Below, one piece after another: positions 57,873 through 64,000 of a stretch of DNA of 64,000 bases. The notes below the pieces were generated by a model. It worked only from the letters and a program-made list of their open reading frames with translations. It ran no database searches and had not been told where the DNA came from. The DNA lies in NCBI RefSeq assembly GCF_026898155.1, contig NZ_CP114029.1, positions 1,185,501 through 1,249,500 of the forward strand, written 5' to 3'. The stretch comes from Jiella pelagia (lineage in GTDB: Bacteria > Pseudomonadota > Alphaproteobacteria > Rhizobiales > Rhizobiaceae). Positions within the stretch are counted from its first letter, which is position 1, and the number at the start of each line of letters is the position of its first letter. A program made the translations under genes and the position numbers.

Positions 57873-58452
57873 TCAACCCATTGGTGTCGGCGCGCCGAAA
57901 TCGCCCGGATAGACGCTCTTGTCGGGAATCGTGTCGGCCCCTTCCCCAAGCGGACGCTGCATCAGGACGGTGTCGATCCAGCGGCCGAATTTCAGCCCGG
58001 TCGCCGGCATGGTGCCGATCATCCAGAAACCCCATCTTCCGGTGCAGCCCGATCGAGCCATGATTGGCACTGTCGCCGATCACCGCCAGCATCTGACGAA
58101 AGCCGAGGCGCTCGCACTCTTCGAGGAGCCTCGTCAGAAGCGCCGTGCCGACGCCTCTGCCCCGCGCCGCCGGGGCGAGATAGATCGAATCTTCGACCAG
58201 CCAGTTGTAGGCGGGCCTCGCGCGGTAGCCGCCGGCATAGGCGTAGCCGAGCACCGTCCCATCCTCGCCTGCGGCGACGAGATAGGGATAGCGCTTCGCC
58301 TGCATCTCGTCGAAACGACGCGTCATCTCTGCCTCGTTCGGCGCAACCAACTCGTAGGTTGCTGTCCCGGTCAGCACCTCGCGCTCGTAGATCGCCGTGA
58401 TCGCCGCAATATCGCCCGGGCAGGCAGGACGCAGAACATAAGCGCCGGACAC
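57873..58452 (-). CDS. GNAT N-acetyltransferase (phosphinothricin acetyltransferase-like), frameshifted in a homopolymer
   Basis: Start GTG at 58452 with GGAAGGAAAGGG upstream. The sequence VLRPACPGDIAAITAIYEREVLTGTATYEL, YAYAGGYRARPAYNWLVEDSIYL, the acetyl-CoA loop ARGRGVGTALLTRLLEEC and MLAVIGDSANHGSIGLHRKMGF matches the PAT/YncA group. The frame breaks at 58027-58033 (AAACCCC on the plus strand); removing one base continues to WMIGTMPATGLKFGRWIDTVLMQ, the usual C-terminus, and gives 192 residues. Probably acetylates an amine such as methionine sulfone/sulfoximine analogues. The break is a homopolymer, not the GAGCTC motif. Confidence 0.9.
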
Positions 58453-58770
58453 GGCAAACCCTTTCCTTCCAGGCGGCAGACGACGTGTCATGCCCGGCCA
58501 GTAGCAGAATCTCCGCCGGCACGGGCGCCTCTACAGCCTACGAAAGTGCCGCCCAGGCGTCCATTCGAACACCGGCCGCTTCTGTCCGAATCCCACGAAA
58601 TCCACCAGGATCAGTGCAATCCTGCAACGTTCCTCCGGTCTTCTGACCCTTGCCAGCGCCCAATTCGCCCCTTCGCCCATTGCGAGGCCGGCATGCTTGG
58701 GCATAAGCCGTCAATTGAAAGAGCGCGTGCCTAGGCGCAACGAACCCGCCACCGGCGACCGGACGAGAGA
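58453..58770. other. Intergenic region between the GNAT and ABC exporter genes
   Basis: About 320 bases between divergent genes. No supported gene. It must hold both promoters, but no confident elements were assigned. Confidence 0.5.
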
Positions 58771-60600
58771 TTGACCAAGACGGCGACCAAAAAGAAGACG
58801 CTCTCCATCACCGCGCCGGAAAAGCGCGGGATGGTGATCGGACTGATCGGGCGCATCATGCGCGAGAACGGCCACCTGTTCGTGCGCCAGTATGCGGTCG
58901 CCATCGGCTGCCTGGTCGCCGCAGCGGGCTGCACGGCGTTCCTCGCCTGGATCATGCGCGACGTGATCGACAAGATCTTCGTGCAGCAGAACCGCACGGC
59001 GATCTACAGCCTGCCGGCGATCGTCTTCGTCACCTTCGCCATCCGGGGCCTCGCCAATTTCGGTCAGGCGGTGGTGCTGGCGCGCATCGGCAACAACATC
59101 GTCGCGCGCTATCAGCGGCGGCTGTTCGCCCATATCACCGAACTGTCGGTGGATTTCTTCGCCGAAAACCGCTCGGCCCATCTCGCCGCAAGGATTAATT
59201 CGAACGTCTCCGGCATCCGCGACACGCTGAACCTCACCGTCACCTCGCTCGCCCGCGACGCACTCACCCTCATCTTCCTCATCTTCGTGATGATCTGGCA
59301 GGATCCGGTGCTGTCGGGCATCGCGTTGCTCGCCGGTCCGCCCATCGTCCTGATGATCGGCGGGCTCGCCCGCAAGCTGAGGGCAGCCACCCGCCAGGCG
59401 ATCGACATCAACGCCCGGGTGCTCGCCTCGATGCAGGAAGCGGCGCAGGGCATCACCGTGGTCAAGGCCTTCACCATGGAAGCGCCGCTGCGCGAGCGCA
59501 TCGAGCGGCTGATCCTGAAGGCCGAGGAGCGCTCCAACAAGATCGCCGGCATCACCGAGCGCACCAGCCCGGTGACCGAGATGGTCGCCGGCCTCGCGAT
59601 CGCCGGCGTCATCGGTTATTCGGGCTACCGGGCGGTCGTCTACGGCTATTCGCCGGGCTCGATGTTCGCCTTCATCACCGCGCTTCTCCTCGCCTACGAT
59701 CCTGCCCGGCGGCTTGCAAAGCTTCAGGTCCAGCTCGAGCGCGCGCTCGTCAATGCCTCGATGATCTACGAGATCCTCGACATGGAACCGCGCCAGCCAG
59801 ACGCGCCGAACGCCAAGGTGCTTCAGGCCGGGCGCGGCGAGATCGTCTTCGACGACGTCACCTTCGGCTACTATCCCGGCGAATCCGTGCTCAAGGGGCT
59901 GTCCTTCGTCGCCCCCGCGGGCAAGACCACCGCACTGATCGGCGCGTCGGGCGGCGGCAAGTCGACCATCGTCGCCCTGCTCCAGCGCTTCTACGACGTT
60001 GCCGAGGGCTCGATCACCGTCGACGGCGAAGACATCCGCTCCGTCACCAAGCAGTCGCTGCGCTCCAAGATCGCCTATGTTCCTCAGGCGCCGTATCTCT
60101 TCGAGGGCACCATCCGCGAAAACATCCGGCTGGGACGGCCTGACGCCACCGACGAAGAGATCGAGGACGCCGCAAGGCAGGCCCAGGCCGAGGAGTTCAT
60201 CCTCGCCGCCCCGCAGGGCTACGACACGCCCGTCGGCGAGAACGGCATGACGCTTTCCGGTGGCCAGCGCCAGCGCCTGTCGATCGCTCGGGCGCTTGTC
60301 AGGAACGCGCCGATCCTTCTCCTCGACGAAGCCACCTCGGCGCTCGACACGCGCTCCGAGACGTTGGTCCAGGCGGCGCTTGATGCGGCGATGAAGGATC
60401 GCACGGTGCTGGTCGTCGCGCACCGGCTGTCAACCATCACCAATGCCGACCAGATCCTCGTGGTCGACAGCGGCGAGATCGCCGAGCGCGGCTCCCACGA
60501 GGATCTCGTCGACCGGGAGGGCGGGCTGTATGCGCGTTTTTACGGGCTGCAGGCCGGCGGCAATCGCCGGGCGATCGAGCTTGCGGAAGCCACGCGCTGA
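58771..60600 (+). CDS. ABC exporter, fused permease and ATPase (MsbA-like)
   Basis: 609 residues starting at TTG 58771 (ACGAGAGA upstream; start uncertain). The transmembrane domain (about residues 45-320) has six hydrophobic helices and the exporter signature LSVDFFAENRSAHLAARINSNV. The ATPase domain has Walker A ALIGASGGGKSTIVALL, Q-loop VPQAPYLFEGTIREN, signature LSGGQRQRLSIARAL, Walker B APILLLDEATSALD and switch His in VVAHRLSTI. The architecture fits lipid A/lipid flippases and multidrug exporters; the substrate cannot be decided. Functions as a homodimer. Followed after 187 bases by dapB. Confidence 0.93.
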   Translation: MTKTATKKKTLSITAPEKRGMVIGLIGRIMRENGHLFVRQYAVAIGCLVAAAGCTAFLAWIMRDVIDKIFVQQNRTAIYSLPAIVFVTFAIRGLANFGQAVVLARIGNNIVARYQRRLFAHITELSVDFFAENRSAHLAARINSNVSGIRDTLNLTVTSLARDALTLIFLIFVMIWQDPVLSGIALLAGPPIVLMIGGLARKLRAATRQAIDINARVLASMQEAAQGITVVKAFTMEAPLRERIERLILKAEERSNKIAGITERTSPVTEMVAGLAIAGVIGYSGYRAVVYGYSPGSMFAFITALLLAYDPARRLAKLQVQLERALVNASMIYEILDMEPRQPDAPNAKVLQAGRGEIVFDDVTFGYYPGESVLKGLSFVAPAGKTTALIGASGGGKSTIVALLQRFYDVAEGSITVDGEDIRSVTKQSLRSKIAYVPQAPYLFEGTIRENIRLGRPDATDEEIEDAARQAQAEEFILAAPQGYDTPVGENGMTLSGGQRQRLSIARALVRNAPILLLDEATSALDTRSETLVQAALDAAMKDRTVLVVAHRLSTITNADQILVVDSGEIAERGSHEDLVDREGGLYARFYGLQAGGNRRAIELAEATR

Positions 60601-60691
60601 GGGTTTGGGAACTGCCAGCCGGACACTTCGACGGCCTGGCGGATTGACGTATCCGCCGGGTGGACCCTACTAGCGCCAAGCCCCGATGCCT

Positions 60692-60722
60692 CGCCATCCT
60701 CTGGTTCGTCCCGAGGATGGCG
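60692..60722 (+). terminator. Hairpin between the ABC exporter gene and dapB
   Basis: CGCCATCCTC pairs perfectly with GAGGATGGCG around an 11-base loop. No U tract follows. Confidence 0.55.
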
Positions 60723-60787
60723 GTGTTCGGATGTCTTCAGCGACCCCCGAAGGCCACCACCTCGCCGCGTGAAAGGGAAGTCACCCC

Positions 60788-61597
60788 ATGAAGCTCGTCG
60801 TTCTCGGAGCCGCCGGCCGGATGGGCCGCACACTCGTCAAGGTCATCGCCGAGACCGAAGGCGCAAGTCTTGCCGCGGCGATCGAGCGCGAGGGCTCGCC
60901 GGCCCTGCAAAGCGATGCCGGAATGCTGGCAGGCATCGGCGAGAACGGCGTCGTGGTCGGCAGTGACATCGACGCCGCGCTCGAGGGTGCCGACGGCATC
61001 ATCGATTTCACCGCGCCGGCAGTATCCGTCGACATCGCGAAGAGAGCTGCCGAACGGCGCCTCGTCCATGTCATCGGCACCACCGGATTCGAGGTGGGGG
61101 CGGACGCCGCGATCGGCGCGGCGGCGGAAGCCGGCGCGACGATCGTCAAGTCCGGGAACATGAGCCTCGGCGTCAATCTCCTCGCCGTGCTGGTCGAGCA
61201 GGCGGCGAGGGCGCTCGGTCCCGACGCGTTCGACATCGAGGTCCTGGAGATGCACCACAAGCACAAGGTCGACGCGCCGTCGGGCACCGCGCTCCTCCTC
61301 GGCGAGGCGGCGGCGAAGGGCCGAGACGTCGCGCTGGCGGATCATTCGGTCAAGGTTCGTGACGGCATCACCGGGCCGCGCGAGGCAGGCACTATCGGCT
61401 TTGCGACGCTGCGCGGCGGCTCGGTGGTGGGCGAGCATTCGGTCATTCTCGCCGGCGAAGGCGAGCGGATCGAACTCTCCCACGCGGCCGGCGACCGGTC
61501 GATCTTTGCAAGGGGCGCCATCAAGGCGGCGCTGTGGGCGAAGGGCAAGCCTGCCGGTCTTTATTCCATGCGCGACGTCCTCGGGCTTTCCGGCTGA
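60788..61597 (+). CDS. dapB: 4-hydroxy-tetrahydrodipicolinate reductase
   Basis: NAD(P)H-dependent step of lysine and meso-diaminopimelate synthesis. 269 residues with [18 protein letters not shown] (nucleotide loop), [64 protein letters not shown] (catalytic His/Lys region) and [16 protein letters not shown]. The start is the first ATG after GGGAAG. Followed by gpmA 72 bases on. Confidence 0.96.
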   Translation: MKLVVLGAAGRMGRTLVKVIAETEGASLAAAIEREGSPALQSDAGMLAGIGENGVVVGSDIDAALEGADGIIDFTAPAVSVDIAKRAAERRLVHVIGTTGFEVGADAAIGAAAEAGATIVKSGNMSLGVNLLAVLVEQAARALGPDAFDIEVLEMHHKHKVDAPSGTALLLGEAAAKGRDVALADHSVKVRDGITGPREAGTIGFATLRGGSVVGEHSVILAGEGERIELSHAAGDRSIFARGAIKAALWAKGKPAGLYSMRDVLGLSG

Positions 61598-61669
61598 ACC
61601 AAGCCGCGACTTTCCGGCTCGCCCTTGCTACAACCCCCTCCTGACGAATTCCTTGGAAAGGCAGCTTCG

Positions 61670-62291
61670 ATGTCGCGCATTCTCGTCCTCGTCCGCCACG
61701 GCCAGAGCGAGTGGAACCTGAAGAACCTCTTCACCGGCTGGAAGGACCCTGACCTGACCGAGAAGGGTGTCGAGGAGGCAAAGTCCGCCGGCCGCAAGCT
61801 GAAGGAAGAAGGCTTCGTGTTCGACACCGCCTTCACCAGCGAACTCTCCCGGGCCCAGCGCACCCTCGACCTGATGCTGGAAGAGCCTCGGCCAGACGGG
61901 GCTTCCGATCATCCGCGACGTCGCCCTCAACGAGCGCGACTATGGCGACCTGTCCGGCCTCAACAAGGACGACGCGCGCGAGAAGTGGGGCGAGGAACAG
62001 GTCCACGTCTGGCGCCGCTCCTACGACACGCCCCCTCCAGGCGGCGAGAGCCTGAAGGACACCGGCGCGCGGGTCTGGCCCTATTTCATCCATGACGTTC
62101 TGCCGAAGGTGATGGCCGGCGGCACCGTCGTCGTCGCCGCCCACGGCAATTCGCTGCGCTCCCTCGTCATGGCGCTGGACGGGCTTTCGCCGGACCAGAT
62201 CGTCGGCGAGGAGATCGCGACGGGCGTTCCGATCGTCTACCGGCTGAACGCCGATACGACGGTGGCGGAAAAGCGGGTCCTGAAGGACTGA
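61670..62291 (+). CDS. gpmA: 2,3-bisphosphoglycerate-dependent phosphoglycerate mutase, frameshifted
   Basis: Interconverts 3- and 2-phosphoglycerate. The phosphorylated His is in [29 protein letters not shown]; later [65 protein letters not shown] and [20 protein letters not shown]. At 61883-61889 the sequence reads GAG-C-CTC. Removing one base joins [16 protein letters not shown] and gives 206 residues, exactly the alphaproteobacterial GpmA length. dapB and gpmA are neighbours in many Hyphomicrobiales. A central glycolytic enzyme is unlikely to be a true pseudogene unless a GpmI exists. Confidence 0.94.
61883..61889 (+). other. GAGNCTC indel site in gpmA
   Basis: The sequence reads GAGCCTC. 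Deleting one base restores GAGCTC (Glu-Leu) and the conserved GpmA frame. Confidence 0.88.
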
Positions 62292-62374
62292 CGCCAACTG
62301 CGCACCTTCGATGTTTGAGGCCTCCGCCTCGGTCTGATACCCCCGGGCCCTGGTGGGACAAGGAGTGATTTCTC

Positions 62375-62923
62375 ATGAGCGAAAAGATCATCATGCGCAC
62401 CGGCGAGGCGCTCGTCGCGGGCGGCCCTCCGGGAACCGCTGCCGAGCCCGAGGTCGTCATCGGCGCCCTGGACGGCCCGGTCGGCACGGCGCTGGCGACG
62501 CTGACAGGCGATCAGGTGAAGGGCCACAGCCGCGTCTTCGCGCTGCTCAACACCGACATCATGGTGCGCCCGGCGACGCTCTGCGTCTCCAAGGTGACGG
62601 TGGACGATCCGAAATACACCAACATCCTGATGGGCACGGTGCAGTTCGCCATCGCCAACGGAGTCCTCGACGCGGTCCGCGAGGGCATCCTGCCGAAGGA
62701 TCAGGTCAACGATCTCGGCATCATCTGCTCGGTCTGGCTGGCGCCGACCATCGTCGACGTCAAGGACCTCGACCACAAGGTGCTGTTCGACATCCACCGC
62801 GAGGGCATGAAGAAGGCGATCGCCAAGGCGATGCGCAACGAGCCGTCGATCGACTGGCTGCTCGAGAACCAGGACCAGATCGTCCACAAATACTACCAGA
62901 TGGGCCTCGACGGGAAGATCTGA
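62375..62923 (+). CDS. Formaldehyde-activating-enzyme (Fae)-like protein lacking the usual His
   Basis: 182 residues with an AAGGAGTG Shine-Dalgarno. Fae catalyses or speeds condensation of formaldehyde with tetrahydromethanopterin. Family-like segments are RTGEALVAGGPPG, VVIGALDGPVGTALATL, KGHSRVFALLNTDIMVRPATLCVSKVTV, MGTVQFAIANGVLDAVREGILPKDQVNDLGIICSVWL and REGMKKAIAKAMRNEPSIDWLLENQD. In characterised Fae a conserved active-site His precedes the IDLLIG-like strand; here the matching position appears to be Glu24 (AAEPEVVIG), so classic activity is doubtful. No methanopterin genes are visible nearby. A Fae homologue with altered function is the best call. Confidence 0.82.
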   Translation: MSEKIIMRTGEALVAGGPPGTAAEPEVVIGALDGPVGTALATLTGDQVKGHSRVFALLNTDIMVRPATLCVSKVTVDDPKYTNILMGTVQFAIANGVLDAVREGILPKDQVNDLGIICSVWLAPTIVDVKDLDHKVLFDIHREGMKKAIAKAMRNEPSIDWLLENQDQIVHKYYQMGLDGKI

Positions 62924-63097
62924 GGGGCTTGGTCCGCGCATGCATGGCCCGAAGCGTCATTGTGATCTTCGGGCCGCTCGGCCAATCCCGGTCCCTAGGC
63001 ATGTTCGGCCGACCCTCACCGGACCACCTCGAGTTGGGTCGGATGGGACGAAGCATCGCGGGTGACTCGGGGCACGCTTCGCCCATCTTGCCGCTCG

Positions 63098-63427
63098 ATG
63101 CCTAGACGACGTATCGATCGCGCAAACGGCCCGACTGTCGCTGCCGGACCCTCTCCGGTCCCCGTGACCTGCTGGCTCTGCCGCCGGCTCCTCGGGCGCC
63201 GCGTCGAATGGCACCACCCGCTGCCGAAGAGCCGCGGCGGACGGACGACCGAGCCGGTCCACCCGATCTGCCACCGCACGCTGCACGCCACCTTCACCAA
63301 CCACGAACTCGCCCGCATGGCGGCCGCCGGCGAACCGGTCGCCGAGCGCCCGGAGTTGCAGCTGTTCCTGCGCTGGATCGCCGCCAAGCCGCCGGACTTT
63401 CACGCGCCGACGAAGCGGCGGCGGTGA
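63098..63427 (+). CDS. HNH endonuclease-like small protein
   Basis: 109 residues with the HNH/zinc-cysteine pattern: VTCWLCRRLLGRRVEWHHPLPKSRGGR and PVHPICHRTLHATF. The CxxC pair, HH and CxxxxH-type residues fit a beta-beta-alpha metal finger nuclease. The C-terminus is helical (NHELARMAAAGEP). Short stand-alone HNH proteins of this kind are common in Hyphomicrobiales and of unknown role; DNA nicking is inferred only. The preceding in-frame ATG at 63062 gives 12 more residues without family support. Confidence 0.82.
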   Translation: MPRRRIDRANGPTVAAGPSPVPVTCWLCRRLLGRRVEWHHPLPKSRGGRTTEPVHPICHRTLHATFTNHELARMAAAGEPVAERPELQLFLRWIAAKPPDFHAPTKRRR

Positions 63428-63521
63428 CGAACGCAGAGAGGCGCCCGGCGCATAATGCGGCGGACGCCTCGAATGTCGTGTGCCGGCCGTTTCGACCCGG
63501 CATCTATCCGCTCGAAGCGCC

Positions 63522-63671
63522 TCAGCGCTGGGCGGCTTCCTCGCAGGCCTTGACGTGCTTTTCCAACGCCTCGTTCGGCAGGAAGCCGGCGATCGAGCGG
63601 ATGTCGCGCTTTTCGAATTTCGGCATTTTCTGCAGTTCCTGCAGTCGAGTGATCAGCTGTGCTCGGCTCAT
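63522..63671 (-). CDS. 49-residue protein of unknown function
   Basis: A short gene with a strong Shine-Dalgarno (AAAGGAGAG) six bases before the ATG at 63671; a second ATG lies directly before at 63674. The sequence MSRAQLITRLQELQKMPKFE...SIAGFLPNEALEKHVKAC is helical and charged, with one Cys near the C-terminus. No signal or membrane segment. I do not recognise the family. Codon use matches the host, so it is likely real. Confidence 0.68.
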   Translation of the reverse strand: MSRAQLITRLQELQKMPKFEKRDIRSIAGFLPNEALEKHVKACEEAAQR

Positions 63672-63729
63672 CATTCTCTCCTTTCGACTTGCCGGTCCCG
63701 GGCCTCATGCCGAAGGGGCGGCGCTTCAG

Positions 63730-63774
63730 AGCACGATCCCGAAAAGATGCAGACTTTTCGGATCAGATCATGCG
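63730..63774. repeat. Rhizobial-type palindromic intergenic element
   Basis: CCGAAAAG and CTTTTCGG form a stem around 7 bases, flanked by GCACGATC and GATCATGC half-arms. This imperfect palindrome with GATC(C)CGAAAAG...GATCATGC is a recurrent intergenic element in Hyphomicrobiales genomes, as I recall it. Confidence 0.6.
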
Positions 63775-63894
63775 CAAAACCAATGCACGAACCCGGAAAG
63801 TCGCGGACGTTCCGATGGGGTCGTGCGTCGAATCAACATTCTGGCGCGCGATCGGCTCCATCGAACCCGATCGCGGTCAGCGAGCGCAGCGACG

Positions 63895-64000
63895 TCAGGC
63901 GGCCCGGACGCTGGCCGACACCGGGATCTCGATGTCGACCTCGAGGGTCGAGACGTTCTCGCCGCGCTGCATCGTCACGTTCACCTTGTCCTGGTCGAGC
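63895..64000 (-). CDS. C-terminal fragment of a gene cut by the right edge
   Basis: The last 34 codons of a minus-strand frame ending in TGA at 63895: LDQDKVNVTMQRGENVSTLE then VDIEIPVSASVRAA. Regular GC3 and an uninterrupted frame suggest it is real, but too little is visible to name it. Confidence 0.5.
   Translation of the reverse strand, partial: LDQDKVNVTMQRGENVSTLEVDIEIPVSASVRAA

Overview
This is a high-GC window (about 65-67% by eye) with short, tightly packed genes. The gene set points to an alphaproteobacterium of the order Hyphomicrobiales: DUF2794, DUF3563, a DUF459/SGNH protein, GH103 transglycosylase, a CYP152-type P450, an OxyR/catalase pair, and a rhizobial-type intergenic palindrome near 63.75 kb. 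A family near Aurantimonadaceae is possible, but that is only a guess.

Layout. 0-8 kb: typA (cut by the left edge), Tat-exported phoD, a small secreted protein, priA and a fatty-acid P450. 8-13.2 kb: transaldolase, Na+/H+ antiporter, dps, an SDR, msrA and a GlcG/HbpS-like protein. 13.3-17.8 kb: a same-strand group of exported proteins (OmpA-like, a large unknown, a ClpP-fold protein). 18-22.4 kb: a less GC-rich group of two SAM methyltransferases, a sulfotransferase and an unknown protein, probably for surface-glycan modification. 22.6-32.2 kb: DUF3563, a PRC-barrel repeat protein, the divergent katA-oxyR pair, a soluble aldose dehydrogenase, a Gfo/Idh oxidoreductase, guaB and purU. 32.2-32.9 kb: a DUF4160/DUF2442 pair. 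33.03-44.18 kb: an 11.15-kb genomic island integrated at tRNA-Phe(GAA), with 17-bp att repeats, a P4-type integrase, AlpA, a type I restriction-modification system (hsdM-hsdS-orf-hsdR), and a second tyrosine recombinase split by an IS256-family element. 44.4-52.2 kb: HAD phosphatase, kdsD, an outer-membrane beta-barrel, galU, a lytic transglycosylase and an SGNH protein, an envelope-flavoured block. 52.3-64 kb: gltD, two related tiny secreted proteins, a Crp/Fnr regulator, DUF2794, a YihY-type membrane protein, a GNAT, an ABC exporter, dapB, gpmA, a Fae-like protein, an HNH nuclease and a 49-residue protein.

The most striking observation is a pattern of broken genes. Nine genes, including housekeeping ones (typA, kdsD, gpmA), carry a single-base indel at what should be GAGCTC. 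In eight the sequence reads GAGNCTC (one base inserted at the centre) and in one GGCTC (the A lost). For the eight genes wholly inside the window, undoing the one-base change restores a full reading frame. By eye I found only two intact GAGCTC in 64 kb, while GAGCTG, AAGCTC and CAGCTC are common. The most economical reading is a modified (methylated) GAGCTC motif that is systematically miscalled, implying a GAGCTC-specific methyltransferase elsewhere in the genome. The alternative is real cleavage at GAG^CTC with error-prone end joining. Two other frameshifts (purU, GNAT) lie in homopolymers and look like ordinary sequencing errors.
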